DNA of 56,181 nucleotides, from the NCBI GenBank assembly GCA_002730035.1, contig PBYU01000034.1, forward strand, positions 30,505-86,685, given 5' to 3'. The DNA is from Gammaproteobacteria bacterium (GTDB lineage Bacteria > Pseudomonadota > Gammaproteobacteria > Pseudomonadales > Pseudohongiellaceae). The position numbers and the translations under genes were made by a program. Below are positions 29,380-37,950 of this stretch, piece by piece (position 1 is the first letter of the stretch; each line of letters opens with the position of its first letter). The notes under the pieces are model-generated. The model searched no databases. It saw nothing but the letters and a program-made list of their open reading frames with translations, and was not told the DNA's origin.

Positions 29380-30240
29380 ATGACTAATATCGTTGAAGCC
29401 AGGGCGCTGGTGAAGAATTACGGCAATTTTAAAGCGCTGGATGGTGTCGATCTTACCATTCCCAGCGGTGCGATAAGCGGTCTCATCGGTCCCAATGGGG
29501 CGGGTAAGACAACAACGCTTAAGGCACTAATTGGCTTGTGCGATGTAGAGGGCGAGCTGAATGTCGCGGGACGAGATCCCCGCGAAGCCCGGCATAAGTT
29601 AATGGAAGATGTTTGCTTTATTGCCGATGTGGGAATTCTACCTAAGTGGCTCAAGGTCTCGCAGGTCATTGACTATGTAGAGGCAGTACACCCGAAGTTT
29701 CACCGCGTTCGGGCAGAAAAATTGCTCAGCACGACTGAGATTCCAGCCAACAAGCGCATCAAGGAGCTCTCCAAAGGCATGGTCACTCAATTGCATCTGG
29801 CGTTGGTGATGGCAATCGATGTCAGATTGCTGGTGCTGGATGAACCGACGTTGGGACTGGATATTATTTACCGGAAAGAATTTTACGATCGGTTGCTGAA
29901 CGAATATTACGACGGCAATTGTACGATCATTATCAGTACTCACCAGGTGGAAGAGATTGAGACGCTGCTTTCACACCTGATCTTCATTAACAAGGGTAAG
30001 ATCGTTCTCGATACCATGATGAACGATCTTGCAGAAACCTACACTGAAGTAATCGTCGATCCCGACAAAATAGAACGCGCCGATAGTCTGAATCCAATGT
30101 ATATAAGAGAGCTACTCGGTAAGAAATGCTACACCTATGAATTTGTACCGAGGTCGGAGTTAGACCCTCTGGGTGAATGTCTCACTCCAAGTGTAGCCGA
30201 TCTTTTTGTAGCCAAGATGAAGGAGACTCCACATGGATAA
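29380..30240 (+). CDS. ABC transporter ATP-binding protein
   Basis: A 286-residue nucleotide-binding subunit of the exporter encoded with the next gene. Walker A GPNGAGKTT, signature LSKGM (for LSGGQ), Walker B LLVLDEPTLGLD and the H-loop TH in STHQVEEIE are all present. It belongs to the BcrA/YtrB-like exporter class. Its last 8 bases overlap the permease start, so the two are coupled. Expected to power export or bacitracin-type stress resistance; substrate unknown. Confidence 0.92.
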   Translation: MTNIVEARALVKNYGNFKALDGVDLTIPSGAISGLIGPNGAGKTTTLKALIGLCDVEGELNVAGRDPREARHKLMEDVCFIADVGILPKWLKVSQVIDYVEAVHPKFHRVRAEKLLSTTEIPANKRIKELSKGMVTQLHLALVMAIDVRLLVLDEPTLGLDIIYRKEFYDRLLNEYYDGNCTIIISTHQVEEIETLLSHLIFINKGKIVLDTMMNDLAETYTEVIVDPDKIERADSLNPMYIRELLGKKCYTYEFVPRSELDPLGECLTPSVADLFVAKMKETPHG

Positions 30241-31084
30241 GATTGCGTGGGGTCAGTTTCAGGGTCTGTTAAAACGTGAGGTGCTGGAGCATTGCAACCT
30301 GTTCTTCTGGGCTCCTGTCATTCTAGGGCTATTGATCTTTGTGATCGATTTTCTGGCTATTACCTCACTCGATGAAGAGGGCAAGATTGCTTTTGTTGCC
30401 TCTCTCGCCCGCTTTTTCAACGGCGGATCACCCATGGAAATGTCAGGTGTCTTTGTCTTTCCCACACTACCCTTTCTGGGAATTTTGTATATTTGCGCAA
30501 TTCTCTACCTGACCAACACGCTCTATCAAGATCGACGGGAAATGAGCGTGTTGTTTTGGCAATCCATGCCGGTTTCAAATTTCAACACGGTTTTATCGAA
30601 AGTGGTGACCATCGTCCTGATAGCGCCGCTCTTTTATGTGGCAGTAGTATTCGCCCTGTATTTGATTGGAATCCTGTGGCTGATCGTTTCAGGGCTAACT
30701 TACAGTGTAGGGGTGGCAGGGCTTGGCTACATGTTCCTCTCAGCAGTGCTTAGCCTACCCGTAATCTACCTGTTTGCCGTGACCAGTGCACTTTGGTTGC
30801 TGCCCTTTATTGGCTGGTTACTGCTGTTTTCGGCCTTTGCGAATCGTACTCCTTTGCTATGGGCAATTGGCTCGCTTGCTCTGATACTATTCCTCGAAGG
30901 ATTTATATTCGGCTCGCAATTTTTGTCCAACTGGATCCAGACGCGCTCCGACATTGATAATTTCCTGATTATAGAATTCGGTGGCATCTTCGACAGATTA
31001 TTCAGCTACGATATGCTGATCGGTATCGGAATTGGTTCAATATTCATCTGCGGGGCTGTCTACATGCGGCGATTTGTTGACTAA
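30233..31084 (+). CDS. ABC exporter permease subunit
   Basis: A 283-residue membrane protein with about six predicted helices (for example VILGLLIFVIDFLAIT, ALYLIGILWLIVSG, LYICAILYLTN). There is no signal peptide. It starts within the last bases of the ATPase gene (8-base overlap), so the pair is translationally coupled. ABC-2-like topology fits an exporter. No substrate-specific motif is visible. The following small gene is 26 bases away and likely on the same transcript. Confidence 0.85.
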   Translation: MDKIAWGQFQGLLKREVLEHCNLFFWAPVILGLLIFVIDFLAITSLDEEGKIAFVASLARFFNGGSPMEMSGVFVFPTLPFLGILYICAILYLTNTLYQDRREMSVLFWQSMPVSNFNTVLSKVVTIVLIAPLFYVAVVFALYLIGILWLIVSGLTYSVGVAGLGYMFLSAVLSLPVIYLFAVTSALWLLPFIGWLLLFSAFANRTPLLWAIGSLALILFLEGFIFGSQFLSNWIQTRSDIDNFLIIEFGGIFDRLFSYDMLIGIGIGSIFICGAVYMRRFVD

Positions 31085-31110
31085 GTGAACACTATTCAGA
31101 GAACTTGAAA

Positions 31111-31299
31111 ATGAAAAACTTGATATTGAAGAATCGTTACACACTCCTGTTATCCGTACTAAGTGTCTACGTGGTCGTGGTAGTGATTGAAGGGGCCATA
31201 ACTGACAGGGAGCCGGACTGGTTAAAGTTTGACAATTCACTGTTCACAATCGATCTGCGGGATATCGGTGATTTCGCTGATATCGATATCGATCTTTAG
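31111..31299 (+). CDS. Small single-pass membrane protein with acidic tail
   Basis: About 62 residues. I prefer ATG 31111; a TTG two codons upstream is also in frame. Residues ~8-28 form one hydrophobic helix (YTLLLSVLSVYVVVVVI), then a polar C-terminal half that ends with repeated Asp (LRDIGDFADIDIDL). It closes the GntR-ABC operon. Its position suggests a small accessory or regulatory subunit, but no homologue is recognised. The last codons overlap a 7-bp stem (31295-31312) with no T-tract. Confidence 0.6.
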   Translation: MKNLILKNRYTLLLSVLSVYVVVVVIEGAITDREPDWLKFDNSLFTIDLRDIGDFADIDIDL

Positions 31300-31316
31300 A
31301 CTTTCGTCTAAACCGG

Positions 31317-31345
31317 TTGACAGCGAAAAATGATTCCAATAGAGT
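31317..31345 (+). promoter_or_regulatory. Candidate sigma-70 promoter for the attenuator leader
   Basis: TTGACA (31317-31322) and TAGAGT (31340-31345) are separated by exactly 17 bases. The -35 is consensus, the -10 matches 4 of 6. Transcription would start near 31352 and run through the leader ORF and terminator into the GNAT gene. Confidence 0.6.
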
Positions 31346-31414
31346 TGCTCGCTCTGAAACCATAACCAGCCTCTGATTCATTACACGCGGGCTGAATTAG
31401 CAATACGACAGAAC

Positions 31415-31528
31415 ATGATAGCCACAGCGATAAGTGCAACAACAGCTCAGGCCGCAGCGATCAATGCTGCAGCCCGCCGTGCCGCGCGCGCGATATCACT
31501 CAACCTGGAGAGCTGTGGTTTTAACTAG
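31415..31528 (+). CDS. Putative 37-residue leader peptide (Ala/Arg-rich)
   Basis: An ATG-TAG frame of 37 codons beginning MIATAISATTAQ. About one third of residues are Ala, and Arg codons cluster in ARRAARAIS near its 3' half. It has no strong ribosome site. It lies between a good promoter and an intrinsic terminator that is itself directly before the GNAT gene's ribosome site, the arrangement of amino-acid attenuators. Codons around 31442-31451 can pair with the end of the frame (ACAGCTC with GAGCTGT). This is an inference from layout; translation is unproven. Confidence 0.45.
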   Translation: MIATAISATTAQAAAINAAARRAARAISLNLESCGFN

Positions 31529-31546
31529 TTAGAAAGTCAAAGTATC

Positions 31547-31587
31547 AAAAAACCTCTAAGTGTCTCCGACCTTAGAGGTTTTTTTTT
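31547..31587 (+). terminator. Intrinsic terminator, probably an attenuator
   Basis: AAAAAACCTCTAAG (31547-31560), a 10-base loop and CTTAGAGG (31571-31578) form a stem that continues into a run of nine T. The T-run ends 3 bases before the GAGAGG ribosome site of the GNAT gene, so the structure lies in that gene's own leader. The left arm AAAACC can instead pair with GGTTTT at 31518-31523, a weak anti-terminator. Confidence 0.9.
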
Positions 31588-31604
31588 GCCGAGAGGAATC
31601 CAAT

Positions 31605-32366
31605 ATGAATATTGCAGAAATAGAACGTGCTTCCCGATGTTCCTGGCCTGCGCTGGAGGAACAGGAGTTGCCCATCGGTATTCTCCGCTATGCGGCAGGT
31701 GTCAGCCGTCGCTCCAACTCGATGACACCGCGCCTCGATTGCCGGCTCTGTGCTGCAGAACTCATCGACACGACTGAGTCTTTTTTTTCTAAGCGCAGGC
31801 TGCCCTCCACGGTGCGAATACTCGATGGCGTCATAAAGGAGTCACAACACGTACGGTTGCTGGATGATCAGCTGGCGGCTTCCGACTATCGGCTGGAAGC
31901 ACCCACCAGTGTAATGACGCTGCCGTTGTCTGAGATTGCTCCACGCCAACTGACAACCGGTAGAAGAGGTCTGCAAGAACAAAATTTGCAGAATTGGCTG
32001 GGAAGCTGGCTTTCAGTCAAGCAACAGCAAGCCGAATTGCTGCCTATCCATCAGGCCATGCTGGCAAAGATAAGCGATCCCAGTTGCTACCTGGTGCACG
32101 AATCGACCCACGGCAGTCCTCTGGCAACCGGAATGGGCGTCTACGCAAACGGGGGATTGGGAATCTTCGGGATAGCAACTCACCAGTTGGCACGCCGACG
32201 AGGTCTTGGAGCCGATCTTTTGGCGGATCTGTTGCACTGGGGGCGCACGCAAGGGGCCAGGTATGCCTATTTACAGGTTGAGTCTGACAACCATGCCGCT
32301 GTGAGCCTGTATCGGAAACATGGATTTACCGAGCACTATAGCTACTGGTATCGCGTAAAGCATTAA
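31605..32366 (+). CDS. GNAT-family N-acetyltransferase
   Basis: About 253 residues; ATG 31605 follows GAGAGG by 8 bases. The C-terminal ~110 residues are a GNAT acetyl-CoA domain, with the pantetheine-binding motif HQLARRRGLGADLLADLL and the late motif YLQVESDNHAAVSLYRKHGF. The N-terminal ~130 residues are unassigned. It is followed after 32 bases by a class III aminotransferase, so a joint amino-acid pathway (for example acetylated diamine or ornithine-like metabolism) is likely. Expression is probably gated by the attenuator in its leader. Substrate unknown. Confidence 0.85.
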   Translation: MNIAEIERASRCSWPALEEQELPIGILRYAAGVSRRSNSMTPRLDCRLCAAELIDTTESFFSKRRLPSTVRILDGVIKESQHVRLLDDQLAASDYRLEAPTSVMTLPLSEIAPRQLTTGRRGLQEQNLQNWLGSWLSVKQQQAELLPIHQAMLAKISDPSCYLVHESTHGSPLATGMGVYANGGLGIFGIATHQLARRRGLGADLLADLLHWGRTQGARYAYLQVESDNHAAVSLYRKHGFTEHYSYWYRVKH

Positions 32367-32398
32367 GTGACGAACATCGGATAGAGAGGGGCGAGGCA

Positions 32399-33598
32399 AT
32401 GAACACCATAGAGTTGGAAGACCGTTTTGGGATTAGTTTTTGCAACAGGCAGGCAATCGCCGTAGAGCGCGGTGCAGGATCCTATGTATGGGACGAAGCA
32501 GGTAACAAATTTCTCGACTTCACTTCCGGGTGGGGAGTCACCTGCCTGGGTCATACCCACCCGGTGATAACGGCAGCGATTTTTAGTCAGGCTCAGAAAA
32601 TCATTCAGAACCCAAATTCCGGGTTCACCTACTCACCCTCGCGCGCGAAATTGTTATCCACGCTTCACGAATTGCTGCCGCCTCACCTGGTCAAGCTGTT
32701 CTTTGCCAATAGCGGGGCGGAGGCTAACGATGCCGCCATTAAACTGACCAGAAAAATCACCGGGAAGGCGAAGATTGTGTCGGCTCTCGGCTCTTTTCAC
32801 GGGCGCACATTCAATACCTTGTCGGTATCGATAGGGCGCGACAACACCGAGAGATATCTGCCGAGCCTGCCAGAAAATCAGTTCGTCGACTTCGGCGATA
32901 GTGTGGCGATGCGCCACGCGGTAGACGGTGCAACCGCGGCGGTCATCGTCGAACCAGTACAGGGAGAAGGAGGAGTGAGAATTCCTGAGCCAGCCTATCT
33001 GGCACAGGTAGCTGAGATTTGCCGCGAGCATAATGCACTCCTGATCGTCGATGAGATACAGACCGGTTTCGGACGCACCGGTGCATTTTTTGCGCTCGAA
33101 CATAGCGACCCACCGGTGCAGCCGGACATCCTAACTATGGGTAAGGGTATTGCTGGCGGATTTCCATTTGCCGCCTTTGCAGTAACCGAACAGATCGATA
33201 GTCGAATTCAGAAAGGTGACCACGGAGGTACCTATTGTGGTAATCCGCTGGGTTGCGCGGTGGCGGCGTCGGTTGTTGCCGAACTCAAGGAGCAAAACCT
33301 CGCTCAGCGGTCTCGTCGGCTGGGTGTAGAGTTGCTTGGCGGACTTACTCGCCTGCAGAATAAGTATCCTGAATTACTGCTCGGTGTACGGGGGAAGGGG
33401 CTGTTGTGTGCTCTGCAATTCAGAGCTGACAATACTGTCGACAGGCTTACTCAGAATTGCCTGGACAGCGGCTTGCTGGTTACTCCAACGCGTAACAAAG
33501 TAGCTCGCTTGATGCCATCCCTACTGGTCTCTACAGATGAAATAATGGAGGCACTGATGATTCTCGATAAGTCCCTGGCACGAGTTGTCGGAAATTGA
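32399..33598 (+). CDS. Class III PLP aminotransferase, acetylornithine-type
   Basis: A 399-residue enzyme with GAGGCA before the ATG. Class III marks: SGWGVTCLGHTHP, FANSGAEANDAAIK, GSFHGRT, Asp in LLIVDEIQTGFGRTG and the PLP Lys in ILTMGKGIAGG. Length and motifs match ArgD/AstC/acetylornithine aminotransferases, which move an amino group between N-acetylornithine and 2-oxoglutarate. The preceding gene is a GNAT acetyltransferase, and the two likely form an operon under attenuation. Without neighbouring arg genes, I do not assign argD; a gamma-aminobutyrate or diaminobutyrate-like role is possible. Confidence 0.88.
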   Translation: MNTIELEDRFGISFCNRQAIAVERGAGSYVWDEAGNKFLDFTSGWGVTCLGHTHPVITAAIFSQAQKIIQNPNSGFTYSPSRAKLLSTLHELLPPHLVKLFFANSGAEANDAAIKLTRKITGKAKIVSALGSFHGRTFNTLSVSIGRDNTERYLPSLPENQFVDFGDSVAMRHAVDGATAAVIVEPVQGEGGVRIPEPAYLAQVAEICREHNALLIVDEIQTGFGRTGAFFALEHSDPPVQPDILTMGKGIAGGFPFAAFAVTEQIDSRIQKGDHGGTYCGNPLGCAVAASVVAELKEQNLAQRSRRLGVELLGGLTRLQNKYPELLLGVRGKGLLCALQFRADNTVDRLTQNCLDSGLLVTPTRNKVARLMPSLLVSTDEIMEALMILDKSLARVVGN

Positions 33599-33649
33599 GA
33601 ATTTACGTTAGACTGCGATGCTCAACATCACAACAAACAGAGATTAGTA

Positions 33650-34675
33650 ATGCCAATAAACAAACGCGTACTGTTAGCTAAACGTCCCGTCGGGGAACCG
33701 GGTGATGAATGTTTCACGATCGAAGAGGTCGAAGTCGGGGAACCGGGCGACAACGAGATTCTGATCAAGGTTTGCTGGTTGTCGCTGGATCCCTATATGC
33801 GCGGACGAATGAACGATACCAAGTCCTACGTAGAGCCTTTGCAAATTGGCGACGTCATGACAGGTGAGTCAACCGGTATCGTAATGCAGTCAAACTCCAA
33901 TAAGTGGCAGGTAGGTGATCGGATAGCCGCACACCTTGGCTGGCAATCTTATATTGTCGTCGATGGTGATGATGCCAGACTCATGAAGGTAGATCTCAAC
34001 AATGGCAGCCTATCGGCACACCTGGGAGTGGTCGGCATGCCCGGCCGCACCGCCTATTTTGGACTGCAGGAAGTAGGTAAACCTGAGGCGGGAGAAACCC
34101 TGGTCGTTGCCGCGGCATCCGGTGCGGTGGGTTCGGCAGTTGGTCAGATCGCGAAGATTCTCGGGCTCAGAACGGTCGGCATAGCCGGCGGTGCAGAGAA
34201 GTGTCGTTACGTAAAAGAGGAATTGCAGTTCGATGATTGCCTGGATTACAAGTCAGGTAATCTGGCGGAAAAACTCGCCACAGCCTGCCCGGACGGCATC
34301 GATATTTATTTCGAGAATGTCGGGGGTGATGTAACCCGCGCAGTAGCGCCACTACTTAACACCGGTGCCCGCGTTCCTATTTGTGGCTATATCTCCAATT
34401 ATAACGATGAAGATATTTCCAAAGCCGAGACCCCATTCCATATTCTGGAGAAGCTCGAGACAGTGCCGGAGCATCGCTTCTTTGTGGTCTACGAGTGGCA
34501 GGATCGTTACGAGGAGGCGACCATTCAACTGGGTGAGTGGGTCAAGGATGGCCGGCTGAAATACCGGGAATGTTTCGGTGAAGGCCTGGATAATGCGCCC
34601 GAGCTATTCAGAGGCTTGTTGAAGGGTAAGAATTTCGGCAAGCAACTGGTAAGGATTGCGGACAAAGAGGCATGA
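33650..34675 (+). CDS. NADP-dependent oxidoreductase, zinc-independent MDR family (CurA/PTGR-like)
   Basis: A 341-residue medium-chain reductase. WLSLDPYMRGRMND at residues ~42-55 is the leukotriene B4 12-hydroxydehydrogenase/CurA mark, and the nucleotide-binding loop is AASGAVGSAVGQIAKI. Catalytic zinc cysteines are absent, as in this family. Such enzymes reduce alpha,beta-unsaturated ketones with NADPH. Its stop overlaps the next SDR start by 4 bases, so they are co-translated. The neighbourhood (two SDRs, an acyl-CoA dehydrogenase) suggests degradation of lipids or terpenoid-like compounds. Confidence 0.9.
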   Translation: MPINKRVLLAKRPVGEPGDECFTIEEVEVGEPGDNEILIKVCWLSLDPYMRGRMNDTKSYVEPLQIGDVMTGESTGIVMQSNSNKWQVGDRIAAHLGWQSYIVVDGDDARLMKVDLNNGSLSAHLGVVGMPGRTAYFGLQEVGKPEAGETLVVAAASGAVGSAVGQIAKILGLRTVGIAGGAEKCRYVKEELQFDDCLDYKSGNLAEKLATACPDGIDIYFENVGGDVTRAVAPLLNTGARVPICGYISNYNDEDISKAETPFHILEKLETVPEHRFFVVYEWQDRYEEATIQLGEWVKDGRLKYRECFGEGLDNAPELFRGLLKGKNFGKQLVRIADKEA

Positions 34676-35502
34676 CGGCTGACCTCAATTGCCCCTATAC
34701 AGTGGCTAAGCTGTTCGCACTGGAGGGCAAGTCAGCATTGGTTTCCGGTGGGTCGAGTGGGCTCGGCCTGATCATGGCGAAGGGTCTGCTGCAGAATGGT
34801 GTGAGGGTCATCATCGCATCGCGCAAGCAGAAAAAATGCGACCAGGCACTGGAAGAGCTTGAGCAATATGGCGAATGCTATGCTGTTATTGCGGATGTAA
34901 CGAATCAGGATGACCGACAAGCCCTTGTGCGGGAAACCGCGAATCGATTCGGTGGTTTGTCGATTCTGATAAACAATGCCGGCGCAAATTGGGGAGCTAA
35001 ACTCGAAGAATATCCCGATGCCGGTTTTGCCAAAGTCATCGACACCAACCTGAATGCAGTATTTTCTCTGACTCGCGATATCGTACCGTTACTGGAGCAG
35101 GCGGCAACACCAGAAGACCCGGCTCGTATTATCAATATCGGTTCTATGGATGGCATTCATGTGCCCATAGTGCAACGGGTTCCTACTTTTGCCTATTCCG
35201 CCAGCAAGGCAGCACTGCATCACCTCACCAAATCCCTGGCCATCGATCTCGCCTCGAAACATATCACCGTGAATGCAGTCGCTCCTGGATTTTTCGAATC
35301 GAGAATGACGGACTATGTGTTCGAGCATTTCAGGCAGGATATTGAGGACGACTGTCCGCTGCATCGGGTGGGGGAGCCGGAAGAGATAGTCGGGATTGTG
35401 GCCTATCTGGCCTCGCGTGCCGGTGCTTATACCAACGGCACCGTCATTCCCGTCGATGGCGGAACTAGCATCTCCAAGGGTTCCAGACCCTGGATGGACT
35501 AA
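34672..35502 (+). CDS. Short-chain dehydrogenase/reductase
   Basis: A 276-residue SDR that overlaps the preceding gene by 4 bases. It has the cofactor loop SGGSSGLGLIMAKG, NNAG at ~100, and the YxxxK active site in FAYSASKAALHH with Ser in INIGSMDG. The C-terminal GGTS motif follows IPVDGG. Classical SDRs interconvert alcohol and carbonyl groups with NAD(P)H; the substrate here is unknown. It probably shares a transcript with the MDR gene and the next SDR (74 bases on). Confidence 0.9.
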   Translation: MTADLNCPYTVAKLFALEGKSALVSGGSSGLGLIMAKGLLQNGVRVIIASRKQKKCDQALEELEQYGECYAVIADVTNQDDRQALVRETANRFGGLSILINNAGANWGAKLEEYPDAGFAKVIDTNLNAVFSLTRDIVPLLEQAATPEDPARIINIGSMDGIHVPIVQRVPTFAYSASKAALHHLTKSLAIDLASKHITVNAVAPGFFESRMTDYVFEHFRQDIEDDCPLHRVGEPEEIVGIVAYLASRAGAYTNGTVIPVDGGTSISKGSRPWMD

Positions 35503-35576
35503 CAGGCTCCACTCAACCAAGTGGCTAGCCACAACACAACTTTGCAGTTCGGCATTGGCTTTTTTACGGAGAAAAG

Positions 35577-36341
35577 ATGAGCTTATTTAGTCTAGATAAC
35601 AAGGTTGCACTAATCACCGGATCAACCAAAGGCATCGGCAAGGCGATCGCAATGCGCATGGCCGAGCAGGGTGCCAAAGTGGTGGTCTCAAGCCGAAACC
35701 AGGATGCCTGCGATGAAGTCGCCGCCGAAATCAAGGCTCAGGGCGGCGAGGCTATCGCTATCGCGTGCAATATCAATCACCAGGATCAATTGGAAAACGT
35801 AGTAGCTAAGACCCAACAGGAATTGGGTACTATTAATGTGTTGGTCTGCAATGCCGCACTCAATCCCTATTTTGGACCGTCACAGGATATTCCAGATGCA
35901 GCCTTCGACAAGATCATGCAGGCGAATATCGGCAGCGTGCATCGACTCTGTCAATTGGTCATTCCCGGTATGGCAGACAGTGGCGGCGGCGCTGTCATCA
36001 TCGTGTCATCAATCGGCGGATTGAAAGGCACGGAAAATCTGGGTGCCTATGCCATTTCCAAGGCTGCTGATATGCAGATCGCCAGAAACCTCGCCGTCGA
36101 ATGGGGGCCGAAAAATGTACGAGTCAATTGCATTGCGCCCGGCCTGGTGCGTACGGATTTTGCCAGAGCCCTGTGGGAAAATCCGGATATCTACGCCGCT
36201 ACCATCTCCAAGTATCCACTGCGGCGCATCGGAGAGCCCGATGAAATCGCTGGCGCCGCGGTTCTGCTCGCATCCGATGCGGGGAGTTTTACTACCGGTC
36301 AAACAATCGTGATTGACGGCGGTGGTACAATTGCAGGTTGA
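35577..36341 (+). CDS. Short-chain dehydrogenase/reductase
   Basis: A 254-residue classical SDR with GGAG before the ATG. TGSTKGIGKAIA is the cofactor motif, VCNAAL stands at the NNAG position, and the catalytic Ser (VSSIGGLKG) and YAISKAAD tetrad residues are present. It ends with VIDGGGTIAG. It resembles DHRS4-like/3-oxoacyl-reductase-type enzymes. A hairpin element (copy B) begins 17 bases after its stop and separates it from the acyl-CoA dehydrogenase gene. Confidence 0.9.
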   Translation: MSLFSLDNKVALITGSTKGIGKAIAMRMAEQGAKVVVSSRNQDACDEVAAEIKAQGGEAIAIACNINHQDQLENVVAKTQQELGTINVLVCNAALNPYFGPSQDIPDAAFDKIMQANIGSVHRLCQLVIPGMADSGGGAVIIVSSIGGLKGTENLGAYAISKAADMQIARNLAVEWGPKNVRVNCIAPGLVRTDFARALWENPDIYAATISKYPLRRIGEPDEIAGAAVLLASDAGSFTTGQTIVIDGGGTIAG

Positions 36342-36357
36342 TCGACTGGAAACCTAA

Positions 36358-36624
36358 GGGACCCTCTGAACAAGTATATGACCGCTCTGGCCCACAGCCA
36401 ATTCTGCTATCAAGGCGCACTGACGCAGGAATGTGTCGACCTTGCAAGTTAGTGCAACGCCGAGAGCAGAATTGGCTGTAGGCCCCTTCGGGCGGGGCCT
36501 GTCGTGCCCTGCGGCGTCGTTGTCGTACTTGCCAAGAGTGTGGCCATTCCCTGCGCACGACGCCTAGCGGCAGAGCACGACAGGCTCCCGCAGAGTGGCC
36601 ATATACTTGTTCAGAGGGCCCCTG
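36358..36624. repeat. Dispersed hairpin element, copy B (MITE-like, 267 bp)
   Basis: Same element as copy A, longer by ~85 bases. Left terminus AGGGACCCTCTGAACAAG and right terminus CTTGTTCAGAGGGCCCCT are inverted; both arms read AAGTATATG where copy A has CACATATATG, so both arms changed together. Between left arm and core is an insert flanked by a perfect 15-bp inverted repeat (ACAGCCAATTCTGCT at 36395-36409 and its complement at 36466-36480). From CTGTAGGCCCC (36477) on, the core is close to copy A. It carries no credible gene. It explains the gap before the acyl-CoA dehydrogenase. Confidence 0.9.
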
Positions 36625-36646
36625 CCCTAGACAGAGGACTAACAAA

Positions 36647-37864
36647 ATGATGGATTTAGGATTATCAGAAGAACTGACAGAAGTGCGCGAAAAGATTCGC
36701 AACTTCGTGCAGGAAAAGGTGGAACCAGTTGAGCAGGAATACCATAACGAAGTGAGCGTGGGTGATCGCTGGTCTCATACACCTCGCCAGGATGAGATTC
36801 TCAATGGACTGAAAGACATAGCGCGCGACATGGGGATGTGGAATTTCTTCTTGCCCGAAAGTCAGGGAGGTGCCGGGATCTCCAATCTGGAATATGCCCA
36901 TCTAGCTGAAATCATGGGACGCAGCCGTCTCGCCTCGGAAGCGTTTAACTGTAGCGCTCCGGACACCGGCAATATGGAAGTTCTCGAACGCTACGGCTCT
37001 GAAGAACAGAAAAAGCAATGGCTGGAACCCTTACTCGCCGGAGAGATTCGATCCGCCTTCGCCATGACTGAGCCCCATGTGGCTTCCTCGGATGCGACTA
37101 ACATCGCCACCAGCGCCGTATTGGATGGCGATGAGTGGGTCATCAGCGGTGAGAAGTTTTATATCTCAGGGGCAGGCGATGCACGCTGTAAGATCATGAT
37201 TACCATGGTCGTCACGGATCCGGATGCGCCGAAGCACACCCGGCAATCCCAGATCCTGGTTCCCATGGATGCCGAGGGCTTTGAAGTCGTCAGGCCGATG
37301 CAGGTCTTTGGACGGGACGACGCTCCCCATGGACATATGCATATCAAATTTCATAACGTTAGAGTTCCTCAAAGCAATATTATCCTGGGCCGGGGTCGCG
37401 GATTCGAGATCTCCCAGGGCAGGTTGGGACCGGGTCGAATCCATCACTGCATGCGCTCGATCGGTGCCGCCGAGAAGGCGTTGGAGTTGATGTGCAAACG
37501 GGCGCTGAGCAGAGAGGCATTCGGTAAACCGCTGGCTGAATTAGGCGGCAACTACGATGTTATCGCCGATAGTCGCATCGAGATCGAGATGTGCCGCCTG
37601 CTGACCTATAAAACAGCCTGGTTGATGGACACGATTGGCAACAAGGCAGCCAGGGATGCTATTTCCCAGATCAAAGTGGCTGTTCCAAACATGGCGCTAC
37701 GAGTCATCGACAACGCGATTCAGATGCACGGAGCCGCCGGTGTCTCACAGGATTTCCCATTGGCAGCCCTGTGGACCAGCCAGCGAACTCTGCGCCTGGC
37801 CGATGGCCCCGATGCGGTGCATCGTCGCGTGGTTGCCAGAAAGGAATTGGCAAAACACAACTGA
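36647..37864 (+). CDS. Acyl-CoA dehydrogenase
   Basis: A 405-residue flavoenzyme making trans-2-enoyl-CoA from acyl-Co[17 protein letters not shown] is the FAD-binding signature, and [14 protein letters not shown] carries the late conserved motif. It matches the ACAD10/11-like bacterial group (N-terminal [21 protein letters not shown]). The catalytic base is presumed in the C-terminal domain; I did not identify it with certainty. It lies right after copy B of the hairpin element, so its promoter may lie inside or just past that element. Probably part of the same acyl or terpenoid catabolism set as the upstream oxidoreductases. Confidence 0.9.
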   Translation: MMDLGLSEELTEVREKIRNFVQEKVEPVEQEYHNEVSVGDRWSHTPRQDEILNGLKDIARDMGMWNFFLPESQGGAGISNLEYAHLAEIMGRSRLASEAFNCSAPDTGNMEVLERYGSEEQKKQWLEPLLAGEIRSAFAMTEPHVASSDATNIATSAVLDGDEWVISGEKFYISGAGDARCKIMITMVVTDPDAPKHTRQSQILVPMDAEGFEVVRPMQVFGRDDAPHGHMHIKFHNVRVPQSNIILGRGRGFEISQGRLGPGRIHHCMRSIGAAEKALELMCKRALSREAFGKPLAELGGNYDVIADSRIEIEMCRLLTYKTAWLMDTIGNKAARDAISQIKVAVPNMALRVIDNAIQMHGAAGVSQDFPLAALWTSQRTLRLADGPDAVHRRVVARKELAKHN

Positions 37865-37950
37865 TGCGCTGACACCTTTCAAGATGGGAACTACGGTTCC
37901 CATTTTCGATTGAGTCGCTTGAACAATCCGATTAGAGTGCATTTTCAACA

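Noticed and set aside
31547-31587. Terminator of the upstream ABC operon
   Set aside because: Possible, but its position 3 bases before the next ribosome site, after a strong promoter and a leader ORF, fits attenuation better; the ABC operon has only a weak stem at 31295-31312.
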